From an uncultured Balneola sp. (lineage in GTDB: Bacteria > Bacteroidota > Rhodothermia > Balneolales > Balneolaceae): a DNA stretch of 64,000 nt. The notes under the pieces are model-generated. The model worked only from the letters and a program-made list of their open reading frames with translations, was not told the DNA's origin and searched no databases. Within the stretch, counting starts at the first letter, position 1. Each line of letters starts with the position of its first letter. The DNA lies in the NCBI GenBank assembly GCA_913058495.1, contig CAJXQC010000012.1, forward strand, positions 41,555 through 105,554, read 5' to 3'. Positions 9,049 through 17,932 of this stretch are shown piece by piece. Made by a program: the position numbers and the translations under genes.

Positions 9049-12000
9049 TTATTTAATTAGTAACATCTTTCTTACCTGCACAGAGTTTTTAGATACCAAC
9101 CTGTACATATATACCCCTGAAGCCAGATTAGAAGCATCAAAAGTAACAGTGTATGATCCTGCACTTTTTTGTTCATTCACAAGAGTAGTCACTTTCTGTC
9201 CCTGAATGTTATAAACTTCAAGTGAAACCTTTCCAGTTTCAGGAATACTATATGAAATATTCGTTGAAGGATTGAATGGGTTAGGGTAGTTTTGATTCAG
9301 AGCAAATGTTGCAGGCACATCATTCGGGTTTTCAATGCTTACCGGCATACCTTTATACAAATAGACATTATCAACATAAACCACGTCCAGATTGGATGTA
9401 ATTAAGAATTGAGCAATATCGTCTCTGGTTTGAGGTGCATTTGTCCAATCCGAAATTGGTACATCTACAGAAATCCACTTCCCGGATTCAACTGCCGGTG
9501 TAGTACCTGTGTTTAGAGGCAATTCAAACGCTGATACTTCTCCGTCAGTCCCTCCCCACTGAGAGAATTTCAGGTTAAATACTTTACCAATCAGGTCTTC
9601 TTCCGCTGTCCAAAAATCTAAATGGAAATGGGTCATACCAGAAGCATCCTGCTTGTCACCTGAAAAGTCAACTCCTACAAAATTTGTGAAATCAATTTTC
9701 AGTGTATTGTCTCCTTCTATCATAATCTGCTCAACGAATGAGTCATCAAAAGTAGCAGATAAGGTATCTACCTCAATATCAGCATATGCATCACTATATA
9801 AAGAGATAACATCTTCTGCGTTTCTTTGAGGTGGTGCCGGAGCTGCGACCATTGGTGCAGGGTCTGCTGTGCTTCCATCATCAACAATAAGAGAAACATT
9901 ATCTATTACAACGATACCTGTTTCTGCTCCCATGTCAAACAACACACGACTATTTGCAGAACCAAACCCTGTAGCTGTAAGTTCAAGAATAAATGTTTGG
10001 GTTGTTTCTGTAAGATTCACCGTTTCTATTGCAGCAGTAAAATCTCCCTCATTTAATCCAATACCAGCAATTATTGAACGAGTATTTCCAGGTGAAGTCG
10101 ATGCTTCAAAGGTCAGAATGTAAGATTCATCTTGAGTGATCGCTACTCCGTTGCTAAGATTTACATCGAATGCATTTCCGGCTGTGGCTACATCGGCAAA
10201 ATTGAAGCTGTTTCCACCTTCCGTTTGGATGTTGAATGCATTCCCGAACCAAGAGCCATCGTCTCCCAATTCAAAATCACCATTGGTGAGAAGTTCGCCA
10301 CCTGTATCCACTTTTACATCAAGTGTTACATTATCGATTACTACTATACCCGTTTCTGCTCCCATATCAAATAACACACGACTATTTGCAGAACCAAACT
10401 CGGTAGCTGTAAGCTCAAGAACGAACGTTTGAATTGTTTCTGTAAGATTCACTGTCTCTGTAGCTGAAGTAAAGTCTCCCTCGTTCAATCCAATACCTGC
10501 AAGTATAGAACGTGTATTTCCTGTGGACGTGGATGCTTCGAAAGTTAAGACGTATGTTTGTCCCTGAATGATTGGTACACCCTGACTTAGGTTTACGTCG
10601 AACGCATTTCCTGCTGTGGCTACATCAGCAAAGTTGAAACTGTTTCCGCCTTCCGTTTGAATATTAAGAGCATTTCCAAACCATGATCCATCATCTCCCA
10701 ATTCGAAATCACCATTGGTTAAGAGCCCTTCGGTAGGATCTTCATCTTTCTTTACTGTTAGAGAAACATTGTCAATTACAACAATACCCGTTTCAGCTCC
10801 CATATCAAATAACACACGGCTATTTGCAGAGCCAAATCCGGTAGCAGTTAACTCGAACATAAACGTTTGGTTTGTTTCTGTAAGATTCACTGTCTCTGTA
10901 GCTGAAGTAAATTCTCCTTCGTTCAATCCAATCCCGGCAAGTATAGAGCGTGTATTTCCTGTAGAAGTAGATGCATCAAAAGTTAAGATGTAAGTCTCAC
11001 CTTGAGTAATTGCAACTCCTTGGCTCAGGTTTACATCAAAGGCATTTCCTGCAGTAGCAACATCTGCAAAATTAAAGCTGTTTCCACCTTCCGTTTGGAT
11101 GTTTAATGCATTTCCAAACCATGAACCGTCATCTCCTGATTCAAAATCACCGTTGGTTAACAGTTCACCACCAGGCTCAACTACAGCTTCTTCTTTATAC
11201 AGATAAACGTTATCAACATATACTGTATCTAAATTTGATGTAATCAAAAACTGAGCAATATCATCTCTTGTTTGTGGAGCATTGGTCCAATCCGAAATCG
11301 GTACGTCTATAGAAATCCATTTACCTGATTCGATTGCAGGTGATGTTCCGGTATTGATTGGCAGTTCAAAAGCAGAAACTTCTCCTCCTGTTCCACCCCA
11401 TTGCGAGAATTTAGAATTGAATACTTTTCCTGTTAAATCAGAACTGGAGGTCCAGAAATCCATATGGAAATGTGTCATAGCAGATGCATCTTGCTTATTA
11501 CTTGAAAAATCAATTCCAACAAAATTTGTGAAGTCTATCTCAAGCGTTGAGTTTCCTTCAATCATAACTTCAGCAACATCAGAGTCATCAAAACCTGCAG
11601 ACAAAGCATCCAGAGCAATATTTGAGTATACATCACTATAAATAGAAATTACATCTTCTGAATCTCTAACCGGAGGTGCCGGAGCAGCTACCATCGGCTG
11701 GTTTCCAACAGAACTTCCACCCTCTTTGTATAAATAGATATTGTCTACATATACTAAGTCCATATTTGAAGTAACCAAGAACTGAGCAATATCATCTCTG
11801 GTTTGTGGAGCATTGGTCCAATCTGAAATCGGGACATCAATAGATACCCATTGACCTGATTCGATTGCAGGTGTAGTTCCTGTATTTATTGGTAGTTCAA
11901 AAGCTGAAACCTCTCCTCCTGTTCCACCCCATTGAGAAAATTTAGAATTGAATACTTTTCCTACTAAATCATCACTCGACGTCCAGAAATCCATATGGAA

Positions 12001-13038
12001 ATGCGTCATAGCAGATGCATCTTGTTTGTTACTTGAAAAATCAATTCCAATAAAGTTTGTGAAGTCTATCTCAAGCGTTGAATTTCCTTCAATCATTACT
12101 TCAGTTACATCTGAATCGTCAAAACCGGCAGATAGTGCATCCAGAGCAATACTGGAATAAGCATTACTGTAAATAGAAATTACATTAGAAGAATCTCTAA
12201 CCGGTGGTGCCGGAGCAGCAATAGCAGGAGAAGTGATCGCATATGAAACAGTATATGTAGTTGAATCAGTTTCGTCTTCGGAAATCACTTTTACTGTAGC
12301 ATCACCCGGAATAGCTGAAGCTTGTGTAATTGTTACTGTGGCATTTGCGTTTGTAGACGTTGCAGCTGTGATTTGTGGAATAGTTGTAGTACCTGCCACT
12401 AATCCGTATTTATAACTTTCTACGCCTGCACTAAAGTTAGCAATAGTTTCCCCATCAACTTTCAGATCGCTTAATGTAGCGTCACTTTGAGGAGTCGTTG
12501 CATTTTTCCAGAAATAAATATTATCAACATAAATAGAATCAGTGCTACCGTTTCCGCCGTCAAATTTCAATTCTTTAACTTGAGTTGGGTCACCTGTAAT
12601 TCCTGAAACTGGAATATCTACACTTATCCAAGTGCGTGCCCCCGTATTTGTAATGCTATGAGCTATTTCAGCGCCAGAGCTTATTGCAAATACGTTTGGA
12701 TTAAAAGTACTGTTTACCCAAATATCAACATGCATAAACTCCATTGATGAGATATCCTGAACGGTTCCTAATACGTTACCTTGATAATTAAAATTTGGGT
12801 AAGCCAATACAATATTTCCGGTTCCTGGGTCAAAACTGGTGTTTGCCGTAGAAAAACCGGATTGCCCCCAGTTAGGATTATAGTTGCTTCCTGATACATC
12901 AGTATATGCACCGCTGAATATTGAGATCACATTCTCTGAATCTCTAGCCGGCGGGTCTGTTGCATTATCTGATGGAGCTTGTCCGAAACTGCTTACAGCA
13001 GTAAACAGGAAAGCGATTAAAAATGTTAGATGTTTCAT
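9049..13038 (-). CDS. Secreted multi-module glucan-binding protein with C-terminal sorting domain
   Basis: 1329 residues and no catalytic domain recognised. Order: signal peptide (1-20); a beta-sandwich unit of the 'PPxRDSxNVISIxS' type (27-178); a cadherin-like beta-sandwich (183-268); two more PPxRD units (274-438 and 450-614); three nearly identical CBM4/9-like modules (624-763, 770-908, 913-1052) each beginning LLTNGDFE and ending VVIDNV; a fourth PPxRD unit (1064-1229); and a sorting-type domain (1240-1329) with QNYPNPFNPSTNISYS and SGVYMYRL, as used for type IX-like surface secretion. CBM4 and CBM9 families bind beta-glucans and related chains, so this is likely a surface glucan-capture or scaffolding protein. 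Its ATG overlaps the TGA of the preceding GH17 gene (ATGA), so it is the last gene of the operon. The function of the PPxRD unit is inferred from context. Confidence 0.85.
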   Translation of the reverse strand: MKHLTFLIAFLFTAVSSFGQAPSDNATDPPARDSENVISIFSGAYTDVSGSNYNPNWGQSGFSTANTSFDPGTGNIVLAYPNFNYQGNVLGTVQDISSMEFMHVDIWVNSTFNPNVFAISSGAEIAHSITNTGARTWISVDIPVSGITGDPTQVKELKFDGGNGSTDSIYVDNIYFWKNATTPQSDATLSDLKVDGETIANFSAGVESYKYGLVAGTTTIPQITAATSTNANATVTITQASAIPGDATVKVISEDETDSTTYTVSYAITSPAIAAPAPPVRDSSNVISIYSNAYSSIALDALSAGFDDSDVTEVMIEGNSTLEIDFTNFIGIDFSSNKQDASAMTHFHMDFWTSSDDLVGKVFNSKFSQWGGTGGEVSAFELPINTGTTPAIESGQWVSIDVPISDWTNAPQTRDDIAQFLVTSNMDLVYVDNIYLYKEGGSSVGNQPMVAAPAPPVRDSEDVISIYSDVYSNIALDALSAGFDDSDVAEVMIEGNSTLEIDFTNFVGIDFSSNKQDASAMTHFHMDFWTSSSDLTGKVFNSKFSQWGGTGGEVSAFELPINTGTSPAIESGKWISIDVPISDWTNAPQTRDDIAQFLITSNLDTVYVDNVYLYKEEAVVEPGGELLTNGDFESGDDGSWFGNALNIQTEGGNSFNFADVATAGNAFDVNLSQGVAITQGETYILTFDASTSTGNTRSILAGIGLNEGEFTSATETVNLTETNQTFMFELTATGFGSANSRVLFDMGAETGIVVIDNVSLTVKKDEDPTEGLLTNGDFELGDDGSWFGNALNIQTEGGNSFNFADVATAGNAFDVNLSQGVPIIQGQTYVLTFEASTSTGNTRSILAGIGLNEGDFTSATETVNLTETIQTFVLELTATEFGSANSRVLFDMGAETGIVVIDNVTLDVKVDTGGELLTNGDFELGDDGSWFGNAFNIQTEGGNSFNFADVATAGNAFDVNLSNGVAITQDESYILTFEASTSPGNTRSIIAGIGLNEGDFTAAIETVNLTETTQTFILELTATGFGSANSRVLFDMGAETGIVVIDNVSLIVDDGSTADPAPMVAAPAPPQRNAEDVISLYSDAYADIEVDTLSATFDDSFVEQIMIEGDNTLKIDFTNFVGVDFSGDKQDASGMTHFHLDFWTAEEDLIGKVFNLKFSQWGGTDGEVSAFELPLNTGTTPAVESGKWISVDVPISDWTNAPQTRDDIAQFLITSNLDVVYVDNVYLYKGMPVSIENPNDVPATFALNQNYPNPFNPSTNISYSIPETGKVSLEVYNIQGQKVTTLVNEQKSAGSYTVTFDASNLASGVYMYRLVSKNSVQVRKMLLIK
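9352..9849 (-). repeat. PPxRD module, copy 4 of the array
   Basis: Encodes residues 1064-1229, closely related to the two copies at 11197-12219. The conserved features are APAPPxRxxEDVISxYSdaY at the start, MTHFHxDFWT, FSQWGGTxGEVSAFELP, SDWTNAPQTRDDIAQFL and a final YVDNVYLYK. Confidence 0.85.
9883..11169 (-). repeat. Three tandem CBM4/9-like repeats (about 430 bp each)
   Basis: Copies at about 10750-11169, 10315-10731 and 9883-10302. At the protein level they differ at few positions; shared blocks include NIQTEGGNSFNFADVATAGN and RVLFDMGAETGIVVIDNV. The high identity points to recent tandem duplication or ongoing gene conversion. Confidence 0.9.
11197..12219 (-). repeat. Two tandem PPxRD modules (about 500 bp each)
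   Basis: Copies at about 11725-12219 and 11197-11691 encode residues 274-438 and 450-614, which are almost identical along their whole length. A more divergent first copy lies at about 12500-12960. Confidence 0.88.
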
Positions 13039-14060
13039 AATTTTATAATTGTTGTTGAGGATTGTATCGTTTTGTTTTTTTTTTTTTGTCTTGTGTTATT
13101 TGTTGTTTTAAAGACCATATTTGTTTGTAGATTCTTGCTTTGTAAAGCGAGCTTCAAAGACCTATCCGACCTAAAAAGCCCCCAGTGCTTTTCAGGTTCA
13201 AGTGGATCAGGCGAACCCTTCCATGATTCGTCAAAAGCTTCGAAATAGAAAGTGAGTATGTTCTCCTGAATAGCCCACTCATTTAATTTCTCGAAGTAGA
13301 TCTTCTGGTACATCTCATTCACATTAGCCGGATCGATTCCATTTCCATTGGAATGAGTAGTCCAGCCTGCTTCGGTAATTACTACAGGTTTATTCGGATA
13401 TTTTTTAGCTACTGAGTAGTAGTTCTCTTTAGTGAATTCGAGCGCTTCATAAATATTCTTGTATTCCCAAACCGGATAAGTATGAATCGAAATGAAATCG
13501 ACTGAATTACCCAACTCTTCTAATTTTGTTAACCAGGGAGCATAGTTTTCACAAAAAGTCACCGGTTGAAATGCACTTTCCTGAACTTGCTTTACATAGC
13601 TAAGAACTTTGTCCTCAGGGACGTAGTGATCAGTCCAATCTACACAGGCTTCATTTCCTACTGATAGAGCACAAATTATTTCCGGAAATTTATTTCCTAA
13701 TTCTATCAGCTTTTCAATTTTCTTTTGATTACTGATCTTATTTTTTTCTAAACGCGGTTTTGGATAAACACCACCATCCCAAGGGCAATTAAAATTGTTT
13801 TTCTCAGCCTCTATATAAGCTCCCAGCATTACCTGAAAATCGAAGCTTTCATTTTTAATTACTTCTAAAACCGTTTTTGCATGTTGATCACAATCATAAA
13901 GCCGAAGATATTTCCAATAACCGTCTAGTAGAATTAAATCTTCTTTAATCTCCTCATAGCTTGGGGATACCTTTCCCGGTTGTTGCCCATCTCTGAATCC
14001 TGAGTAACAAATTGCTTGTCCCGGCTTAATACCTATTTTATGAAATGTGTTCATGTTCAA
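13035..14060 (-). CDS. GH17 family beta-1,3-glucanase/transglycosylase-like protein, no signal peptide
   Basis: 341 residues with the GH17 (beta/alpha)8 barrel signatures: acid/base Glu137 in SVGNEA and nucleophile Glu230 in ITEAGW, plus FYFEAFDESWK near the end. The N-terminus is hydrophilic with no signal peptide, so it is probably cytoplasmic and would act on imported beta-1,3-gluco-oligosaccharides by hydrolysis or transfer. It overlaps the preceding GH17 stop and the following gene start by 4 bases each. The last 30 residues are low complexity and Lys/Asn/Thr-rich, encoded partly by a run of 13 A (13075-13087 on the plus strand as T), well beyond the natural end of the fold. Confidence 0.88.
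   Translation of the reverse strand: MNMNTFHKIGIKPGQAICYSGFRDGQQPGKVSPSYEEIKEDLILLDGYWKYLRLYDCDQHAKTVLEVIKNESFDFQVMLGAYIEAEKNNFNCPWDGGVYPKPRLEKNKISNQKKIEKLIELGNKFPEIICALSVGNEACVDWTDHYVPEDKVLSYVKQVQESAFQPVTFCENYAPWLTKLEELGNSVDFISIHTYPVWEYKNIYEALEFTKENYYSVAKKYPNKPVVITEAGWTTHSNGNGIDPANVNEMYQKIYFEKLNEWAIQENILTFYFEAFDESWKGSPDPLEPEKHWGLFRSDRSLKLALQSKNLQTNMVFKTTNNTRQKKKNKTIQSSTTIIKL
13075..13087 (-). repeat. 13-base homopolymer (poly-A on coding strand) near the 3' end of the GH17 gene
   Basis: Thirteen consecutive T on the plus strand, read as A13 in the coding strand. It encodes the KKK of the low-complexity tail, 13-17 codons before the stop. A run this long is prone to slippage in replication and transcription. 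Confidence 0.9.
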
Positions 14061-14965
14061 AATTTCAGTTTTCCGTTTTTATCCCAAACGCCCCAATAAG
14101 CTCCAACTTCACCTTCGTCACTCACTTTCCATGATTCATCGAAAGACGAGAAGTAAAAAATTTCAATGCCTTCATCATGACACCAGAGGTTGGCGTTAAT
14201 GAAATACTTCATAGCATGTTCTTTTCCGGGTAATGCCCCTCCTAAACCTTCACCTTGACTTGGCCATCCGGTTTCAGTGATAATGATTCTCTTATCATCT
14301 CCGGCTGCTTCTTTTGCCTGATAGTACATTTGTCTCATATGCTGAAAGGAATCTTGAAAACTGGTTCCTTCCCAGTATGGATAGCAGTTGCATAAAATCA
14401 CATCACACAGATCAGTAATAGCCGGCCTTTCCACGAACTCGTAATATGCGTCTACATAGCCAACGGGTATGTCTTTCAACTCACTTTTGACATACTTAAT
14501 GTATTCAATAAGCTCTTCTTCATTCAGATCGTCTCTGTAAAGTACTTCATTTCCTACTGCTGCTATATCTACATAGCCCTCTTTCGCAAGTTTGATCAGC
14601 CCATCAATCTCTTCTTTATTCTTCTCTTTATCACTGCCCAGCCAGGCACCAACCAAAGTAGTCATCCCTAATTCTTTAGCCACAACAGGAACAAGCTCAT
14701 TTCCTTCGGTACACGAAAAAGACCGAATTGACTGTGTATGCGGTTCCAGCTTAAGCATTCTCCGGTGAATCTGATCTTTTGATATGATATCTCCCGGTTT
14801 CTGCCCTTCTTCATACATACTGAAGCAGAACCCATTTATGCCGTCGCTTAAAACTTCATGGAATAGATGTACAGTCTCGTCACCGGCAAGCTCATCGATA
14901 TAAGCCAGTTTTGCCACGCTGTCCGATTCTTTAAACTTGAGATATTTTTCTTTTCTAAATGACAT
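14057..14965 (-). CDS. GH17 family protein, no signal peptide
   Basis: 302 residues, close to a bare GH17 catalytic barrel. Acid/base Glu140 lies in AVGNEV and the nucleophile Glu231 in TETGWPS, the most typical GH17 signature; the end has FYFSSFDESWK and the strand-like YWGVWDKNGKLKF. There is no signal peptide or transmembrane segment, so it should be cytoplasmic. The gene lies 24 bases after the GPH symporter and overlaps the next GH17 gene by 4 bases. It likely shortens or rearranges imported beta-1,3-glucan oligosaccharides. The two neighbouring GH17 proteins are only distantly alike, so they probably differ in specificity. Confidence 0.9.
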   Translation of the reverse strand: MSFRKEKYLKFKESDSVAKLAYIDELAGDETVHLFHEVLSDGINGFCFSMYEEGQKPGDIISKDQIHRRMLKLEPHTQSIRSFSCTEGNELVPVVAKELGMTTLVGAWLGSDKEKNKEEIDGLIKLAKEGYVDIAAVGNEVLYRDDLNEEELIEYIKYVKSELKDIPVGYVDAYYEFVERPAITDLCDVILCNCYPYWEGTSFQDSFQHMRQMYYQAKEAAGDDKRIIITETGWPSQGEGLGGALPGKEHAMKYFINANLWCHDEGIEIFYFSSFDESWKVSDEGEVGAYWGVWDKNGKLKF

Positions 14966-14989
14966 GTTTCTTTTACTCTAGATTAATTT

Positions 14990-16420
14990 TTATAGCTCGC
15001 CGCGTCTTTCTACCAGTTCATTCTGAATTTCTCTTGCCCTTTTTTCTGATAAGTCATAGGTCAACATTACCCAAATCGCTAAACCAGCTGTAATTGCAGG
15101 TATTGCAATATCAGCTATTCTCAGGTTCGTCAATGTTTCTACAGTTTGTGTTGCTGAATTCTGATCAAACCCAACCAATTCCAGAACCAACCCACCTAGA
15201 ACTAATGCAAGGGCTTGTCCAAGCTTTACCATCCACCAATAAATAGCTCCGAATGTGCCTTCTTTTCTCGGCATTCCATTTTCGAGTTCATCTAAATCAC
15301 AAACGTCAGCAGTCATACTCATCATGAGTGTGAAAAGCCCTCCAAGACCAAAAGCCATAAATGGAATAGGCATAAAAATTAACCATGGATTTTCGGGGCT
15401 GAATCCCCACCATTTCAAAATATATCCTACAATAGAAAGTGCTGTAGAGATTATGAAAGCTTTACGTTTTCCGAATTTATTTGAAATCCAGGAAACTATA
15501 GGAATAACCAGGAATGCAGTAGCAACTGCGGTTATAGTAGAGAACCAAGCAGGCCAGTTCCCTGCCAGTCCGTAATCCCCGTTAAACATATAAAACACTA
15601 TAATGAAATAGCTAAATGAAGCGACTAACTGAAACCCGTTGAACACTAAAAATGTTGCGACGCAAAGCTTTACAAAAGGTTTGTTTTTTGATACTTCAAC
15701 AATACTTGCAAAAAGATCTTTAAGGTTAGAAAGCGCCGACTTAAAGTTGATGTCCTTTCGGTTCTCCATATTCGAAGCATCAATTCCCTTACAGAAAATT
15801 GCGGGTAATAACCCTAAAGCCAAGCATATTACTCCTACAACTACTGATAGTTGTCTCACTCCTACTGCTTGGCTTTCAAATAAATCAGGATCAGCAATTA
15901 ATACCCAAAACCATGGAACTATCATCCAGGCTATTTGACCTACTGTTTGAGAAAAAGCCATTAGTCGCGTTCTCTCGTTATAGTCAGATGTCATTTCATA
16001 ACCGAGACCAATCAACGGAGTTGCAAACATGGTATTCCCGACCAAAAACACCATAGACATGATCAGGAAATACCAAAAATTGTAAGTTTGAGAATTGGTT
16101 TCATCCAACTGCCAGAGCAAGATGAAAAACAGGCCACTCAGTATTGCACCAACAAAGATGTAAGGTCTTCTACGTCCCCAATCAGATTTAGTGTTATCAG
16201 AAATAAAACCCATTATTGGATCTGTAAGCGCATCAAAAATTCTAGGAAGCCCGCCTAACAAACCAGCCAAGAAAGGATTCATTCCAAATGCTGTAAGCAA
16301 GAAAAACATAAATACTCCCAACGCTCCAGGGAGTAAATTGAGAACCAAATGACCTGCGCCAAATGCAGATTTTTGTAAAAGAGGGACTTTTCCTCTTACT
16401 GATGCCTGTTGATTAGCCAT
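14990..16420 (-). CDS. GPH-type (glycoside-pentoside-hexuronide) sugar:cation symporter
   Basis: 476 residues with about 12 hydrophobic segments. The N-terminal half has the GPH signature region around 'DALTDPIMGFISDNTKSDWGRRRPYIFVG' and the loop 'YEMTSDYNERTRLMAF'. An inner-membrane carrier of this family takes up glycosides with Na+ or H+. Within a beta-glucan operon, between GH30 and GH17 genes, it is the likely importer of laminari-oligosaccharides into the cytoplasm, which matches the two cytoplasmic GH17s and the phosphorylase-like protein in the same operon. The substrate is inferred from context. Confidence 0.9.
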   Translation of the reverse strand: MANQQASVRGKVPLLQKSAFGAGHLVLNLLPGALGVFMFFLLTAFGMNPFLAGLLGGLPRIFDALTDPIMGFISDNTKSDWGRRRPYIFVGAILSGLFFILLWQLDETNSQTYNFWYFLIMSMVFLVGNTMFATPLIGLGYEMTSDYNERTRLMAFSQTVGQIAWMIVPWFWVLIADPDLFESQAVGVRQLSVVVGVICLALGLLPAIFCKGIDASNMENRKDINFKSALSNLKDLFASIVEVSKNKPFVKLCVATFLVFNGFQLVASFSYFIIVFYMFNGDYGLAGNWPAWFSTITAVATAFLVIPIVSWISNKFGKRKAFIISTALSIVGYILKWWGFSPENPWLIFMPIPFMAFGLGGLFTLMMSMTADVCDLDELENGMPRKEGTFGAIYWWMVKLGQALALVLGGLVLELVGFDQNSATQTVETLTNLRIADIAIPAITAGLAIWVMLTYDLSEKRAREIQNELVERRGEL

Positions 16421-16438
16421 TAACTTTTGCTCATTTTT

Positions 16439-17923
16439 TTAATTGATCACTACCGTTTGTACTGCATTACCACTGATTGCGAACTCTGTTTTCTTTCCTT
16501 TCAAATCCAACTGGAAGCTTTTTGCTTCTTCACTCTGGTTTAGAATTACTACTACAATTGACTTGTCCGGGTTTTCAACTGCTGTCAATAAAATCTCTTC
16601 ATCGTCGTGAGAATGACCTATTCTCATTGCGCCTGGTCTTATGTATCTGCTGAAGTGAGACATCGTGTAATACAAAGGCGTGAAGTAAACTTCGTCTTGC
16701 TCAGGATCAACTATAACCGGAGCCAAACACCAGTTCTTTGCCCAGTTTGGTCCACCCTGTCTGTCCAGAACCATATTCCAGTCAACCCAACCATCTACCC
16801 AATTATTCAAGGTTCCGATCATATCTCTTGCATATCGGTAAACGGGTACATATTTCGGGTGTAAATATTTTTTGTCTTCCGGAGCCCAGTCCCAACCCCA
16901 ATCTGTTGCTTCTTTGCTCCAGTACCATTTATCATCTTTCCATACAGGAACTTCGGCGTCTGCGGTTGCTTCGGTTTGAATCAGATATTTATCCGGCGCG
17001 GCATTGTGTGCATATTGAAGAGCTTCCGGAAAAACGTCGTATGTACTTCCATACCAATGCACCGCAGCTCCATCGAAATATTTTTTTGCTTCTTCATCTC
17101 CGTACATAGCATCGATCCACTCGATCATTTCGGAATCACGATTTTGATCGTATCCCAACAGAACAACGTCTTGCGCATCTTTTTCTAACTGTGGCCCCAA
17201 ATGGTTGATAACAAACTCATTCATTTCCTCAGGAGAAAAATGCATACTCTCCCAGTTACTGTCGTTGCCAAGTGGTTCATTTTCTACGGTAATTCCCCAG
17301 ATGTCAATTCCTTCCTGTTTGTAAGCATCTAAGTATTTTGAGAAAAACAGCGCCCATGTATCATAATATTTTGGAAGCAGCTTTCCGCCTTTCCAGTCGT
17401 TATTGTCTTTCATCCATGGTGGAGCAGTCCATGGCGATGAAATGATCTTAAATCCATCTTTTGACACTTCCATTGCATCTTTGATCATCGGAATGATATC
17501 ATCCCGGTCTTCTTCGATAGAAAAATTCTCCAGCTCCATATCATTCTTTACAGGCGCATAAGAATAATTACCCAAAGAGAAATCGCTCGAATTGATATGA
17601 GTCCGTGTTAATGAATATTTTGCGCCGGATTCTCCGAAATAAGCTTCAATGATCTTATCTCTGTTTTCCTGACTTAACTCATTTAACAAATAGGCCGAAG
17701 CCTCTGTGAAAGAACCTCCGAAGCCCGTGATCTTCTGAAATGTTTGTTCAGGATTGATAGAAATGTTCACAACTTTATCTGCTTCAGGAAAACTATCTAA
17801 CTTGGTTAAGCTGTTCCCTTCTTTCGATGTTTCATATACTTCAATGTCCATAGTTTCAGTATTTGAGCAGCTTAAAGTGATCATTAAAAAAAGCAGGAAT
17901 ATGTAATGTGTTATTTCTTTCAT
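16439..17923 (-). CDS. GH30 lipoprotein, probable exo-beta-1,6-glucosidase (debranching)
   Basis: 494 residues. A lipoprotein signal ends at Cys19 (LMITLSC). The barrel carries the GH30 signatures: QKITGFGGSFTEA (about 63-75), acid/base Glu216 in VENEPLG and nucleophile Glu318 in IQTEAT, with a C-terminal beta-sandwich. GH30 enzymes found with GH16 and GH17 in marine laminarin loci remove beta-1,6-linked glucose branches, and the same role is proposed here. It lies 9 bases after the lipoprotein GH17 and 18 bases before the symporter. Confidence 0.92.
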   Translation of the reverse strand: MKEITHYIFLLFLMITLSCSNTETMDIEVYETSKEGNSLTKLDSFPEADKVVNISINPEQTFQKITGFGGSFTEASAYLLNELSQENRDKIIEAYFGESGAKYSLTRTHINSSDFSLGNYSYAPVKNDMELENFSIEEDRDDIIPMIKDAMEVSKDGFKIISSPWTAPPWMKDNNDWKGGKLLPKYYDTWALFFSKYLDAYKQEGIDIWGITVENEPLGNDSNWESMHFSPEEMNEFVINHLGPQLEKDAQDVVLLGYDQNRDSEMIEWIDAMYGDEEAKKYFDGAAVHWYGSTYDVFPEALQYAHNAAPDKYLIQTEATADAEVPVWKDDKWYWSKEATDWGWDWAPEDKKYLHPKYVPVYRYARDMIGTLNNWVDGWVDWNMVLDRQGGPNWAKNWCLAPVIVDPEQDEVYFTPLYYTMSHFSRYIRPGAMRIGHSHDDEEILLTAVENPDKSIVVVILNQSEEAKSFQLDLKGKKTEFAISGNAVQTVVIN

Positions 17924-17932
17924 ATTTCAGTT

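Noticed and set aside
9826..10432. Several plus-strand frames in the module array
   Set aside because: They recur with the same period as the minus-strand CBM4/9-like repeats and are antisense shadows of them.
9883..12219. Regular direct repeats that could suggest a CRISPR array
   Set aside because: Units are 430-500 bases long, in frame and encode beta-sandwich modules; no short repeat-spacer pattern exists.
13035..13090. Frameshift in the GH17 gene at the poly-A run
   Set aside because: The GH17 fold is complete before the run and the reading frame ends in a neat ATGA overlap, so no frameshift is needed.
15255..16056. Plus-strand frames inside the GPH symporter gene
   Set aside because: Antisense to a strongly conserved transporter and without start or domain evidence.
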